A stretch of DNA of 64,000 nt from Aphrocallistes beatrix (taxonomy: Eukaryota > Porifera > Hexactinellida > Sceptrulophora > Aphrocallistidae). The notes under the pieces were generated by a model. The model was not told the origin of the DNA. It made no database searches and saw only the letters and a list, made by a program, of their open reading frames with translations. The DNA lies in contig OY725496.1 in assembly GCA_963281255.1 (NCBI GenBank), forward strand, positions 3,821,723-3,885,722. Direction: 5' to 3'. Made by a program: the position numbers and the translations under genes. Shown here piece after piece: positions 1 through 13,080 of this stretch (its first letter is position 1; the number at the start of each line of letters is the position of its first letter).

Positions 1-192
1 GTTATTTTCTTGAGTTGCGCTCCTAAGATAATTTAGTGCTACTCCCATAATATTTCTAAGTTCAAAGATAGCAACGCACACACTTACATGTATCACGAAT
101 AGTACTATAATTATGTTGATACAATATCCATGCAATATAACGCTTTTTGATCTTTTCTCAACCTTTCTATTACACGACACTTTTTTCTGTAG

Positions 193-3100
193 ACAGTTTC
201 ATTAGATAATGCACGACTATACATTGATGCTCTACGAACGTTTTTATTTGGAAAAGGTATTCATCAGCAGTTGAAGGCATTTAAAGGTATTAATGTTATC
301 ATCATATGATTTAAGCGCGCTTGTTTTATATTAAAACCTAACGCTAACATCTCTGATGTGGGCATTTCAAAATACTTCAGTTATCTTTATATTATAAATA
401 TTTATTATGTTTCTAAGGATTTTTGTAATAATTAGAAAAAAACGTTCGGCAAAAAGATAACCAATGTAATTGTTCTAAATATTCCTACTGAAGGTTGATA
501 GCTGCCCTATGAATGCCTAGCTTGTACACGACATTCACTTAAGGAGATTTTAAGATGCACAGATACATTACAATTCAATATTTGATTAACTAAAAAGTGT
601 ATGCTTTCTTCAATATTGTTTTGATGTGAAACGATAAAACAATCCCGATTCATTAACGTATTAACGTATTAGTGTTAATTTTCTGCTAGAAATAAATATC
701 CTGAACTGTGTATACGTACTTCCACATCAGTTCATTAATTTTAGCGATACGACACATTTTGGGAAACCGTGGTTAACTAATAAAATCGTTTTTTAATACG
801 TTGGTCTCGTGTGCAGTCTGATGTACACATGCCCAACAGTATTTAAGAAATACTTTTTGGTACTATCATGAAGTATCGAGATTGATTAGCAGAATTTATA
901 ATCCATTCAATGGTTTCAAATATTTCTATCAAATTTAGCTGGATTCAACAAGGTGTTCCCAATTGAAACTCTGCGTTGCTTCAGTGCGGAAGAACTTCGA
1001 CTAGTCGTGTGCGGAGAACAAGCTCCATCATGGACCAGAGAGGAACTCTTAAACTTGACAGAAGCCAAAAACGGATACGATAAGCTGAGGTGAATTGTGG
1101 CAGGCATTACCTGGGGACGTACGACTAGACATCGTTTATCTGCGTATTTGAATTACTTTAGCCCTGCATACCTGATGTTTATTGATGTTGCGACGAAATT
1201 GACTCCAGGAGAGAGAAAGGTGAGTTTGCTATGTGATGTGTATAAAAAAACATGACAGTTCTGTTTTCACCGATTGATCTAAGCATCTTAGTTCTGGTTA
1301 TGGTCTGGGAAATGATGGCTACTGACGATATGAAATCCAAATACGACTAACCTATAAATAGAAAACTTTTATATTTAGAAAATGACGGCAACTATGTCAT
1401 TAATGTGTTTTAATCGTAATCAATTACAGCTGAAAATATAGTCAAAAGTGTGAGCATTATTTAGACATTCCAAATCAAATCGTTTTAATAAAAGTGTATA
1501 AATTTCATGAATATTCACGTTTTATGAATTCGATATTCTTAAATAATGAATCTTGCTTTTTATTTAAATATCTTCCTATCAAACTGCACGTTAACGGAAT
1601 CTATTAGTTATGTGCTGATGGTTTATCAACGAGTGAAATTCCATTTAGGACTTATATAAATAGTGCATTATTATACTTTATATTGACTCATTGATTTTCA
1701 TTCTTGTCTTAACTATTTGAAGAACGGGCAAGCGAAAATGCCATGTAGGTACAAAATGGTGACTGTATGAACTTTTTCGAAAATCTAAGCCAAATTTCAT
1801 CTCTACCTGACAAAAAACACAATTTTTTACAGCTTTTCAATGCATTATATTTTAATTTTCAGATTTCGAATACCATATTTTCAAAGTTCTATGGCAAATA
1901 ATTTGTTGTTGTTTCTCAATATGTCTATAAATTTAAAAAATTCTAAATTGTAAAATATAGTAGACTTAGTCGGACACAAAAGCGAACTTGCTTGTACTAC
2001 ATTATATAATATACAGTATATATTGGATATAGTTATAGTGCCGGGGACAGGGAATTTTGGGTCAAATTATCACTATCCAATAAAATTAGTATGGAATGTC
2101 ATCAACTGGGGCACCTCAAACCCCTTAGAATTATTACTATGTCCAATATATCACTATATAAAATACCAATATATCCAAAATCTACTGTACTTTAATACAC
2201 AATATATTCCAAATAAATTGTTTATGAAATTCTGGAAATTAATTAACCACGTATTCACCACAGAGGTATATATATATATATATATAGTATATTGCATTCT
2301 TCGAATATTTAACATATGTATATTTATAGATTTATTACATTTTGTTATGAATCAAAAGGTGATTAATCTGAATAATTGAACAATAAACTATTATGAAATA
2401 CCTTAAATAATTGAATATTTAATAATACATGTATGTTTACATAACACATGCGTAATAAAATTCACAGACATCTCACGTATTTATGAATATAGAATAACTA
2501 AATGCGAATTATTCTATTAATTAATTCAATTCTTGAACGCTATTGAAAAAATATATTTGATCTGTTGTGTGAAAATTCTTTATTTTTGTTTTCTACTAGC
2601 ACACTAGATTTTGATTTCCCAGCCGTAACAGTGAACTTTCACTTATAAATAGTATCTGTAAAAAATATGATTTTTTCTCCGTATCATGTGCTTCTACCCT
2701 GACGTAAAGCGAATTAAATCACAAAACTACTATGAGAAAAAGTTGAATTAATGAGAAAGTAATCAAATAAAAAATCTATCTATATTGAAATTGTGTAAGA
2801 ATCACGATTCAGAGAGTTACAATGTAATGTAGAAGAGGGCTTCTCGCGAATAATTACAACCTAAAATTAGTAATTTATCTACACTTTCTATTGGTGCTGG
2901 AATTGTGACACCCTGTTGGAAATTCTTATTCCTAATTCGGCCATAACCCATATAAATTTAATAGATGCTTGTGTTTGGCTTTCATATGCGAATTGATAGA
3001 ACTCATTAGGGATTGACGCAGCCTCTCGCTCCAACTGTAGCTGGCATATCAGCCAGATGTCATTAGCATATTTTTATTAAAAAGATTATTTTGTGTTATT

Positions 3101-3463
3101 GTAATCGTAAATCGGCTTAAATTATTTATTCCCGATAACCTATCAATTTCGCAATGCCTTATGATTGGGTGGTTTACTGATCAGTACTTCTGTAAGAATA
3201 GTATATGGCTAAGAGTATCTGACCACGTATGTCTCCAGGAGTTTGTTCAGTTCGTGACTGGGTCCTCATCTCTACCTCCTGGCGGACTTTCTAATCTTCA
3301 TCCAAGACTCTGCGTCGTCCGGAAATCAACCACCTATGAAGGGATTCTGCCCTCAGTGAACACATGTTTCCACTATCTCAAGCTACCGGAGTACAAAACA
3401 GAAGAAGAACTGTACCGTAGCCTGATGGCCGCTACGAAGGAAAAAGAATTTCATCTGAACTAA
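193..3463 (+). CDS. HECTD1: HECTD1-like HECT E3 ubiquitin ligase, C-terminal exons (partial)
   Basis: Four exons, 193-286, 939-1089, 1162-1219 and 3239-3463, join with consistent phases into 175 residues ending in TAA. They cover the C-lobe of a HECT domain, which takes ubiquitin from an E2 onto a cysteine and passes it to a substrate. Visible marks are FNKVFP, the [13 protein letters not shown] segment, LPPGGL, the catalytic cysteine in [16 protein letters not shown], and the C-terminal FHLN. The ending and the [11 protein letters not shown] stretch fit HECTD1 better than TRIP12 or NEDD4-type ligases. The 5' part of the gene lies before the window. The intron 1220-3238 is about 2 kb and holds only AT-rich sequence with a TA run. 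A possible AATAAA polyadenylation signal lies at 3617-3622. The family is certain; the HECTD1 assignment is likely. Confidence 0.9.
2267..2286. repeat. (TA)n microsatellite in HECTD1 intron
   Basis: Uninterrupted TA run inside the last HECTD1 intron. The overlapping 118-codon open frame (2023-2379) is AT-rich and lies inside the intron, so it is not annotated as a gene. Confidence 0.9.
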
Positions 3464-4721
3464 TATTGCCAGTGTATTTCAATTTATATGTTGGATATGG
3501 CGCAGGGCATCTACATGATAAATGAATATTTGAACAGAGATGCTTACCAATAATGGAAATTGGTGGTAATATAATTTGGTATATCATGATTTTAAACGTC
3601 AAGACTTCAAATTATCAATAAAAATACCTTGCATCGAACTCTTTCTTTAATAATTCATCATTTTCGTTTTCATTGATTTAACGATGCAATTTTTATCTCT
3701 AATTTAAATTCAATTATGCTACATTTAGTTTTCAAATCATCAACGAATTTGTGATTAATCATAATTTCTGGATTATTAATAGCAGAGTGCATACACATTG
3801 ATGCGTTATACTGAATTAATTAATTCGAATTGAGAACACCTAACAGATTTATTACTCGCAATCTTTTTACTTGTAATTCTCAATGCTAAATGCACAATTG
3901 TGCAAGAAATCCATTGAAATGCTTAAAAGAGACATTTGTTTGCGCAAGATTTTGAAAGCAAATTGATTTGTTTTACCATTGAAATGCTCGCACTGAAATT
4001 ACTTAACCTATTTTATCTGTAATTTTTTCCTGTAGTATCGGATGGACATCTTGATAAATATGGGTTTCATCAAACTCACATTTAATGAAATAATGTTATA
4101 ACTTTGGCGCATATAGATCTAAGAGAAATATCGGATAAAAAACAGGATTAAAACTGATATTGAACGAAACCTTCATATCAAAATTCTGAGTTGCCGCTAG
4201 ACACGTTTAAGGCAACGAAAATGTACCAAGTATGCCAACATTCCTTTTGTGCTAGATTTGCTAATGAGTCATTTATCTTATAATTAATTAATTAATTAAT
4301 TACATTTTAACTGTTGTGTCAATCATCTATAGTACCAGATAAAGAGTTTGCTCTACCCTGATTGAATGTATCATCTTCTTGTTGGTACCAATGTACTAGC
4401 TTATCTCCATCATTAGCCAAGAATATATTGATGCAAATACAACGTACGACGCATTTAATGTTGCTTTTGCAGCTTTACTGTTAAAACAAGGCACGTAATT
4501 AGTGTAGAAACGTATACTTTAATTAAATTCAAATAACTCCATATTGTAAAGAGATCTATGTATAAGCTCTATTCATTGATTCTCATTTAATAAAAAAGCA
4601 TTGTCTGATTATAACAGAATTAATTGGGATGTTAAAATTTGCACGGTTACATCTGTTATTGCTTTATATTTAATTCTGCTTGAAACCTCCAGTATTTGGT
4701 GAGATGGGTTGAAGAGATCTT
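3464..4721. other. intergenic, convergent 3' ends
   Basis: AT-rich spacer between the HECTD1 stop and the bZIP stop. It holds the probable HECTD1 polyadenylation signal (AATAAA, 3617) and a TTAA microsatellite near 4281-4302. No coding frame or structured RNA was recognised. Confidence 0.6.
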
Positions 4722-5798
4722 TCATGCCGAAGAAGATTGTGATTTTTTGATACAGGTGTGTGATTCTAATACGCGAAGTAGGTGCTCCTTCTGTCTCTCA
4801 AGCCGCTCGATGTCCATGTGGAGTTCTCGATTTTTTTCAGAGTATTCATCATATTTCTAGAAACAGGAAATTTTAAAATAAATTATATAATGCATTAAGT
4901 TAATTTTTATAATTTAGAATATGCTGACACAAATTCTGTTAGTTTGTAAAATTAATTGCTTACGATTTTCGTGACTGAGCTCTGTTGCTTTCTCTTCTCT
5001 CTGCATTTCGTTGCTGCGACACGATTTCTTTCCCTTCTCAAGAACAGCTTTTGAGATTCTGTGAGTGTTCCTTTCTGCAAAAAAAATACAACAATTATTA
5101 ATTTTGTACAGCATAATGTCAGAATATTCTAAACTATTTGAAACCTACCTTGATTCTCTTTCTCTTGCCGTTAGCAGTCGGCCCTTGCTGCTCTAGAATC
5201 GCTAATATTTGTTGGCTCATAGAGCTCTTTACATCTTCCTGACTTAAATCCTACAAGAAATTGAATTAAATTAAAATTAAAATCGTAATTTGAGTTCAAA
5301 CGTGTAGTAGGCTCAACTAGTTTTAGAATCATGTTACACTACAATCACATTGTTGGTTACCTCGCTATCAGTTGATTCGCTCTTTGCAGGAGTTTGAGGA
5401 AGGAGGTTCAAGCTGATATCATTCTGTAAATTGTGTTGCGCATTCGAGTTGTACTGACCATTCGAACCGACATAATAGTTCAGTTTTTGTGGAGGAGTTT
5501 GATAAGGAGAAATGTCATCAGGCGATTCGGACGGATCCATGTAAGAATTCTGACTCATCGGTGTACAGGGTGGTAGGAATGGAGTGGTCGGCGTCTCTGG
5601 AGCATAATTGTGTAATAAGTTGTTAGTGAGATCCAAAGGATTGTGGTATCTCTGAGCTAACGCCCCCTGAGGCAGGTAGGGCGAGCAGTTGAACGGTTCG
5701 GTGCGCATTGGGTACATCTGAGGAGGGTAATACATCCCCATGTCTCCATTCATTCTCAAAAATTGATCTCCGTGATAATATGATGATACATCCACCAT
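4722..5798 (-). CDS. Fos/ATF3/JDP2-like bZIP transcription factor
   Basis: Minus-strand gene with exons 5361-5798, 5149-5250, 4964-5074 and 4722-4856, all phase 0, giving 261 residues. Residues 1-146 are a low-complexity, Pro/Tyr/Asn-rich probable activation region. Residues 193-209 form a basic region (RRERNRVAATKCREKRK) with the N-x-x-A-A-x-x-C-R signature that contacts AP-1/CRE-type DNA. Residues 218-250 form a leucine zipper with leucines spaced by seven, followed by a SHTC tail like the HRPxC tail of Fos, ATF3 and JDP2. It should act in the nucleus as a homo- or heterodimer. The exon 1 donor was set at 5360 (GAG|GTAACC), since reading on reaches a stop within eight codons. Fos, ATF3 and JDP2 cannot be separated here. 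Confidence 0.85.
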
Positions 5799-6278
5799 CT
5801 TTATTTTTATTGCAATTAAAGCGTGAATAAAAATTTATTTCAAAAAGAATCTATTAAAAGCTCAGCTCTGTTATGAAATTCCAAATTATGGATCCGTATT
5901 TATACTATGCCAGAGTAGTACTTTGTGTATTTGCCATTACTTACTAGTGCAGTCGACTGCGTGACGATACGATAGTATCCGAAAATAGAATGAATATAAA
6001 CACGTATCTCGCAATTCGTTATAATATTTACGAATTAGCTAAGGAGCATTGTTTGCACAAAGGAATGCGACATCTGTTCCAATTTATATTATTCTTTATT
6101 TCCAAACTTTGAAATTGACGAGTAATTTCATGAATAAATTCAGCTTATTTATATTTAATTAATAAATTTTTTCATCACTCATAGTGCAACATTTGAGACC
6201 AGAACATTCATTACAAGCTGTTGATTAAACAATACTTGACTAAAATAGGATTATTTATGAAATACCTGTCAAACGAGC
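5799..6278. promoter_or_regulatory. divergent promoter region, bZIP / Rab-like
   Basis: The 480-bp gap between the bZIP start (-) and the Rab-like start (+) must hold the promoters of both genes. It is AT-rich; no TATA box or factor site can be called with confidence. Confidence 0.45.
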
Positions 6279-6956
6279 ATGGCAACGCAAGATACCCTCT
6301 CAAAGTTGGGCTGTTTGCTCCGCATCGTCCTGGTAGGAGGTGAGAAGGTCGGTTGCAAGACTTTGATAAATCAGTTCATGCACCAATCTCTAGCGAGTCC
6401 TCCTTTCTCATACAAAGAGAGTGATGTGACGATCGATGGGGTACGGGTCAGGCTAATTCTGTTCCATTGGAGACAGCTGAGCAGTGCATCAAGCTTGATG
6501 AATTTGGAGACTTGGGGGAAAATGCTTCAAGCTGCTGTTTTTGTCTTCAGTCTAGCAGATCATGCCAGCTTGAATAAAATGGAAAAATATTTAATTCAAC
6601 TCAGTCACTTTCCGTCAAGAGCGAAGGTAATAATAGGGAACAAAATGGACCTTTTATCTGAGAAAGCATCACCAATTTTGATTGAGGGGCAGGAACTTGC
6701 AGCTAAATATTCTCTTCCATTCTACCTAACCAATGCCCTGACAGGAGAAAATGTGGAACAAGCGTTCATCACTCTAGCTGCGGAAGCGTTAGTGAACGTT
6801 AACAAGGAAATGCTACCCTCACTCTATTTGAACCCGAAAGTGATAAGTCCCAGTAACGAGTCAGAAGTGGGTCCGCCTGATGATACTGGCGGCACAATAT
6901 CACTGACAGAAGAAAGAGATGTTAGCTCCCGGACGCATTGTTGTAATTCATTTTAA
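6279..6956 (+). CDS. degenerate Rab-like small GTPase
   Basis: Single-exon frame of 225 residues with a Ras/Rab layout but damaged nucleotide motifs. The G1 loop reads GGEKVGCKT (20-28), so the usual lysine position holds Cys and the Lys is shifted by one. The switch I Thr and the DTAGQ motif of switch II are not found; LILFHWRQ (59-66) lies where the G3 strand should be. G4 (NKMD, 121-124) and G5 (TNALTGEN, 151-158) are intact. The tail ends CCNSF, a possible geranylgeranylation site, so the protein probably sits on a membrane. GTP hydrolysis is doubtful, and it may be a pseudo-GTPase. No specific Rab subfamily is evident. No introns are seen. Confidence 0.7.
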   Translation: MATQDTLSKLGCLLRIVLVGGEKVGCKTLINQFMHQSLASPPFSYKESDVTIDGVRVRLILFHWRQLSSASSLMNLETWGKMLQAAVFVFSLADHASLNKMEKYLIQLSHFPSRAKVIIGNKMDLLSEKASPILIEGQELAAKYSLPFYLTNALTGENVEQAFITLAAEALVNVNKEMLPSLYLNPKVISPSNESEVGPPDDTGGTISLTEERDVSSRTHCCNSF

Positions 6957-9900
6957 TTCAGTTTATTGAGTTGCGCAATTGTATATCAATTTAATAATAA
7001 ATACATATTTTGCTTGGTTGATGGGATGCCATTGCTCCATTTTAAGTTTTCAGTTACTTTATAGAATTCTACAATGGATTAAAGGCTTAGAACAGTTCTC
7101 AATTATACGGGATTTTTTTAAAACTTTCAAGGATTTGCTAGTAGATCAATGTCTGACTGGGATTATTAATTGCACGGGGGGATGGATTCTAACCTAAACC
7201 CAAACACTCTCTAAATTAAAAAATGAAAATTCCCACCTTTTCTCAGAAATGGAATACAACCTTAGGGAACAAAAAAAACACATTTGAAGGCAGTATCCTA
7301 AACTGATGCACTTAAATCGGATGTAGGAACCACAATAATTGTCCTATCACAGCAACCCCACGGACAAATCGAAAATATTCTATTTCCACTACTACCTTCC
7401 GAATACAGATAACGGATCAGTACTTATGAAATGACCTACATAGTAACGCAGATTACTCAGTATTTTTGTATGGAATGTCTGTCCCCAACTTAATCTAGTT
7501 GTATGTCTAAACCTATAATTCTGGTTAATTTGCTCCTCAAAATGTGGTTATTATCTTATTTAGAAATTTATTGTACGTATTAAGTTCAATTATGATACCA
7601 TACAAGGGAACTGCATAGCCAATTGAAAGTAATGCTCGCGTAAATATACAAGTACTTCGACCATATTATGTAGTTCTAATACTCCTGAGAGGAATTACTC
7701 AACTAGGTACTCTTGTAAGAGACAATCAATTTTGATACTCGGACTTCTTTCGTATGAGAATCAAGTTTGTTTTATTATTATGCATAATTATTTGACGCAA
7801 TTGTCTTCAACATTCGTAGGCAAACATGGTCACTGGTGATTTGTACATATTTGAATCTTGTTATTCAAGTTATTCACTTTAAATGAATTTATATTTGCTG
7901 GGATAATAATATAAACAATTCACAAGACTGCTGACTCTCACGCATGTTTCAGAAGTAAAATGGTCGAATAATAACTTTGAACAAACCGTTACCCAATTGT
8001 TACAAAGTCACTTGTGAAGCGATCGTTGGAGCCTACGATTATTTCCAGCGTTGGGGGTTGGCAAAAGAACTCCGTTTCACTGAGAATTGCTAAATATCTT
8101 AAATTGTAAGCAATCTACCTTCCTTATCTCTAAAACAAATTCATTATCTCGTTTTAACTATCGATTCTCAACTATGTGTTATGTTTTATTAGAATATCTG
8201 TGGCTTGATTAACATTCTCTCATTATAGAAGTGGGGTATTTTGGCTAGGTTAAAGTTCGTGAAATACGTAGAATTTTACCTCGAACTATGTGATCCGTGT
8301 TGAAAACAACCTTCCCTATTCTAACTAGGTCCAGCCCCTAATTAATGTTCGAGTCTCGCTCGCCCTCTGATTTTTCAACAAAATTATTTAATGTTTCGCT
8401 CTATTCTTGAAAGTGGGAGTGACCTTAACCACACACCTTGTTTACTTGTATAAACAATTTTAAAGAACAATTCGAAAAATGCTTAGTTTTATCAATTCTC
8501 ACGCCATGTGTATAATTACTTAAGCAGCATTTGCTGCACAGAAGGTTGAGGGAGGTATCGTTGCTACATGAACGTGTTATCATCACTGAGATATGAATGA
8601 ACCCGAGTTCATGGAATACGCTAGTAGGAAGATTAATGCTGGATGGATGAGAAATATGTGTGGGATTAAATATGGGTGTATTTTTGACTTAATTCTTAAT
8701 TTAATTCATATTAGCCATCTAAATCATGATAAGTAATTGAAATTGGATCTGATTGTACTACTCACTATTTAAGGAATGGAAACATCCAATAAACATTGTG
8801 AAGATACTTGTGTTCCTGGACATGGTCATTAAAGTATGTGGTGATACTCTTCACTGTCACGAAACTCAAGATTCAAACTAAGTGGTGAAGTGTTTAATTT
8901 ATAAAACAATGAATCAGTATCATTCAATGTAATAGTGTTAATCTACTGACAGTTTACATTTCCAATTCGTTGGCGTCTAACTAACTGCTAGCTCGCAATT
9001 AGATCCTGTACAAGTATCTGGTTCATATGTGAAATAGAATATGGAATAATTGCTAACCAAACGTATATCAAGAAAGGCAATGGAGTAGGCTGTGCAGGAA
9101 TTTTAATTTGGACTAATTAGCACATGAAAAGTAAAGGCTTATTCCGTCCAGATGCGTGGGGTCATAAGCTAGCTAATCTTACGATAATATGACCAGATTG
9201 ATCTCTATCATATTAACATTTGACAAGTCATATCTGCAATATAACTAGAAAATTACTGTCACATATCGTCCTACTCAATGTAAAGCCTAATTCAGTTATC
9301 TTAACCAAATCAGATTTAGTTAAAACCGTATCTGTACCCTTGGACATCTGTCACATCTCTCATATCTAGTCCCCTACGATATGATGATAGTTGACTTTTG
9401 CTTATTATCAAGAGACTTAATTTGTTGTAATATATCCCGAGTGGGTGCCATTTTTTCCATATATGCAGTTACATCGTAGTTACAAATTTTCCAGTTAATA
9501 GGTAGTAATAATAGGAGCTTACTTAAGTATAAAGGCCGCCTTTTAATAAGTCTAGTTTTCATTTCATTCGCTTTCACTTATCATAGACCTGACCTACCAA
9601 AAGGTCACCCTCTCAGAGGGGTGTTAACCCTCCCCTAAAAATATTTTATACCTCTTTTATCCTTCTCTCATGTTCGGAAGCAGTAGCCACCTCTTTAAGA
9701 GGGCTAACACCCCTCCCCTGGTGAGAGGTGTACCTGTAATTACAGCCGCTGATATGTGTTGCGTACACGAGTACATAATTTAGGTGTTGTAGGATTCAAT
9801 TTTTGCTACAAGGGCCTGAATTTCTTGTAAGTTCAATATTTTTGATTAAAAATATAAAGCTTTTATCTTTGCCTTGGAATAACACATTCCTCTAAAAGTC

Positions 9901-10016
9901 TGCCTATGAGTTAGTTATTTCTTAATAACGTGATCTCTCACACTCCCGATGTAAATATATTTGTAATGTAACATATACTTGGGCGTGTGCGATGTAATAA
10001 TTGAAATATTGTAAAA
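6957..10016. other. intergenic, no gene recognised
   Basis: About 3 kb of AT-rich sequence with only short open frames (the longest, 72 and 67 codons, match nothing known). The one clear structure is the foldback at 9602-9735. Confidence 0.6.
9602..9735. repeat. foldback element (imperfect inverted repeat)
   Basis: The left arm (AGGTCACCCTCTC then GGGGTGTTA) recurs inverted at 9690-9735 (right arm read as AGGTACACCTCTC then GGGGTGTTAGCCC). The arms are imperfect and the centre is AT-rich. This looks like a small foldback MITE or an old hairpin transposon; no clear target duplication was found. Confidence 0.6.
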
Positions 10017-11036
10017 TCAAGAAAGAACATCTCTCAACTTTCTGTTGATCTCTTTCTCTTGCTCCAGCAGCTCGCTAGTGTACTGCTTGTAGCTCTGATG
10101 CCTACTCTCCAGAGATGAGAACTCTTGTTTCGTCTCCTCGAGCTCTCTCCTTAGCTCAGCAGTTTGTATATCCTTGGAAACTTTATCTGCCTCGGTTTTA
10201 AACCTTCTTTCTGAAGCCTCTCTTCTCTCATTGCTTTCTCTCACCTCTACTTTCATTCTCTCCACTTCTATTTTTGAAGATGTCAGCTCTTCTGCTAGCT
10301 TCAAACTATTTAATTCTATCCCACTCTTTTCTACTTCCATTAGTTCTATCTTGTCACGGAGATCAGCATTGTCTCTTCTGTTCTGATCTAGCAGCGTATT
10401 TACTCCTTCAAATTTCTCTTCGAACAGAGACACCCTAGCAGCACTATCTTGCCTAACCATGTACATCTCGGATACTAACTGAGACTCTCTGCTCGTGATG
10501 GTCTGCACTGATTTCTTCAGTTCAATTGTCTCTTCAGATAGGCTAGCGTTAGTCTCTTCTAAACTGGATATTCTACCCTGTAGCTGTTGGATTTCACACT
10601 CCTTCTTGTGCAGTTCATCTGTCAGATATTTCAACATTTCTTCTCGGATTTCACTCGACTCTCCTTCTTTGGAAGAGAGAGACTGCTTCAACTGCACACA
10701 CTCCTTCTTGTACTCCTTCATCAGCCCGATCATCTCCTTGTGATTACTCGCTAATGTGTCGAACCTATCACTCAGCATCTCTTTAGCTCTTAACTCCTGT
10801 GCTAGCCTCAATTGCAGCTGACTGCTACTCGCCTCAATATCTTCCATTTCAGTTCGCATAGTTTTGTTCTCTTTCTCTCTCCCGTTGACTTCACATTTCA
10901 GCGAACAGATTACATCCAGTTGCTGTTCTACTCTCAACTTCAGACGTGTTTCTTCGTCTGGGTGCGATATGGTGTGACGACAAATTGTTTTCTTATTGTT
11001 AGATCCGTCTTCACTGAAATCACTCTTTGCTATCAT
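10017..11036 (-). CDS. coiled-coil protein, possibly CCDC89-like
   Basis: Single-exon frame of 339 residues. From about residue 28 almost to the end it is one long heptad-rich, Glu/Lys/Arg-rich coiled coil without prolines, so it should form a rod-like dimer. No catalytic or membrane motif is seen. The early stretch around TRLKLRVEQQLDVICSLK recalls the start of the CCDC89 coiled coil, and the length is close to that family, but coiled coils resemble one another and the name is tentative. It stands alone in a gene-poor stretch. The start at 11036 is the first in-frame ATG. Confidence 0.7.
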   Translation of the reverse strand: MIAKSDFSEDGSNNKKTICRHTISHPDEETRLKLRVEQQLDVICSLKCEVNGREKENKTMRTEMEDIEASSSQLQLRLAQELRAKEMLSDRFDTLASNHKEMIGLMKEYKKECVQLKQSLSSKEGESSEIREEMLKYLTDELHKKECEIQQLQGRISSLEETNASLSEETIELKKSVQTITSRESQLVSEMYMVRQDSAARVSLFEEKFEGVNTLLDQNRRDNADLRDKIELMEVEKSGIELNSLKLAEELTSSKIEVERMKVEVRESNERREASERRFKTEADKVSKDIQTAELRRELEETKQEFSSLESRHQSYKQYTSELLEQEKEINRKLRDVLS

Positions 11037-11255
11037 CCTATATAGCTAGGAGCTAGAGCCATTACACATGTGTGCATTACGAGACGTACGTCCTGAATAG
11101 ACTGTACGTATTCTCATGGTAAAATCCATGACTAACTACAAGAGTTTAGCATGCGATCCATCCATACTATTTTAAGTTTGACTAATTACAGTAATCCGAA
11201 TAATTTTCCTTAAAATGCATCTACTCTCGTGATTTAAACCAAGCCAGATAATATA

Positions 11256-11316
11256 CAGGGTGTCTTCCGGTTTTATAATTAATCGTACAACCGGAAAAAA
11301 TTTTTGAGACACCCTG
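11256..11316. mobile_element. 61-bp palindromic MITE remnant
   Basis: Begins CAGGGTGTCT, ends AGACACCCTG, with inner inverted CCGGTT/AACCGG, and is flanked by TA on both sides. It is small enough to be a solo-hairpin MITE with a TA target. The superfamily cannot be fixed. Confidence 0.6.
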
Positions 11317-11751
11317 GTATAACAAATTTTGGGATAATTATATAACGAAATGAATTTTAGTCCTCTTCTAGCCATGATTATTTGATCAAAACATTTATTT
11401 CGTAAAATATCATAAAGTTACCCCAGTTTGCCTCCAACTTTATCAAGCAGTCGCCACCCAGAGATTCGTGCTTTTTTCATGCTTTTTTGCTAACCATCAA
11501 CCAACCTTGTTGCCATCCCTGAGACCTGGTTAGAGAATGCTTTCTCCCTCTCTAAGCCTTCTACATTTTCTAAGAAGATTACCTTCCGACCGGTAGGGTT
11601 TAAGACGAATTCAATTTTATTGTGATTCATGAATAATCACAAATCAACACTGTAAATGTAATTTAATTCAATGAGTTAGAAATTATGTCATGGAAAAAAT
11701 CTGCAACTGCAGAAGGTGTTAAAATAGTCTTCTGTGCCTTAAGCGTCAAAG

Positions 11752-11870
11752 AAATTATAGGGTTGCATTCATGGATTCTGAGTTCACACAATATCTGGCC
11801 ATTTCAAAAGTGTCTCATTTTGTCCTTTGTTTGGTGTCGGATCGAAAATCGTACACTTTGTTACACATTT
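11752..11870 (+). repeat. dispersed repeat, second copy at 28515-28625 (inverted)
   Basis: The stretch holding GGGTTGCATTCATGGATTCT, TGAGTTCACAC, CATTTTGTCCTTTG and GGATCGAAAA matches the reverse complement of about 28515-28625 at most positions. It creates short spurious open frames on both strands here. The family is unknown. Confidence 0.7.
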
Positions 11871-12405
11871 CATTCTCTCAAAGCACATACCTATTCCCAG
11901 AATTTCAGACCTTAATCTCGTATGGTTTGGCCATACGGAAACTCCGCGAGAAACAATATAACATTTTATAGCCACTCATTTCAGAAGTTGGCCACTATAC
12001 ATAGTATAGTCGGCAAACTAAAAGTTATAACGAAATAAAATCGATGTGTCAAGGGCTATTATAACGGGAGTTTACTGTATTAGTGTATTCATGTATCTTA
12101 CTAATACCCTCGAAATTTGAAGTTCCTATGGTATAGAGTGTTAAGATGCAAATTCTCTGACCGCGAGTATTATCAATTTAATGTAATTTTACTCATTTTA
12201 GAATGAATGTTTATTAATTGAATCACCACAACAATTCCAAGTTGAAGAAAAATTATTACCATTATCAGTTTACTACCTGTGCAAACCTCAAACAGATAGT
12301 CCAGAATATTGGATTCTTCTTGTCTAAATTTGTGCTCTCAGGAAAAAATATCTATATCCTCCATTTTAACATCGCTCTAGACATAAAGGATCCAGAAAGA
12401 TTATA

Positions 12406-12482
12406 CAAACATGCTTCGTTTGCTTGCGCTGCGCGACCAGCGAACTCTTTGTGTCCACCTTAGCACCCTGCGGACGCCTAGT
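12406..12482 (+). repeat. GC-rich hairpin element, diverged copy
   Basis: Shares TTGCTTGCGCTGCGCG, TTTGTGTCC and CCCTGCGG with the copies at 25331, 26851, 28643 and 45867. It is the most decayed of the set: the left palindrome is AACATGCTT instead of AAGCGCGCTT. It stands out as a GC-rich island in AT-rich DNA. Confidence 0.75.
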
Positions 12483-13080
12483 GAAACCAAGTACACTCTA
12501 ATCACTCAGTTTAGAAGCTTTTTATAGATCAATTCTTCCTCAAGGGTAATTAATATCGTTTGTGCATCTTGATCCACTTGTCATCATATATAATGCCCAT
12601 GACTTATGGCACAGGTGATGGTGATTACGTTTCAGAAAGAATTATTCTATAGGGAGCTTCTAAATTATCCGAATTTGAGGTTTCCAGCAATCGTAGCTTA
12701 GCTGAATTCGTCTGCAAAGATCTACCAATATTCGAGTGCTATTTATGACGAAAAATATTGTGCTGTTCAAATACCTTTGGTCAGAGTGTACTACGTATGA
12801 CAACATAATAATTTTACAATGAACAATATTTTTAGTTCACATCACGATGATGGTCCACTGAGAACTTTGGAATAACTTTTGGGTATATAATCTCTGCACT
12901 AATATTTGAGAATTTGAATAATTTATAATTCTTCACCATTTCAATGAATTAATCAACTTAAACACATTTAAACGCGTTAATAATATACGTACGTAGATAT
13001 CTGGTGTATCACCCCATGGGAAAATCTGAACCTAGTCTTAAGTAAATATTTTTAAATATAACAATGGATGACTAGTCGTT

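Noticed and set aside
2023..2379. 118-codon open frame
   Set aside because: Lies inside the HECTD1 intron, crosses a TA microsatellite, and codes an Ile/Tyr-rich peptide with no domain.
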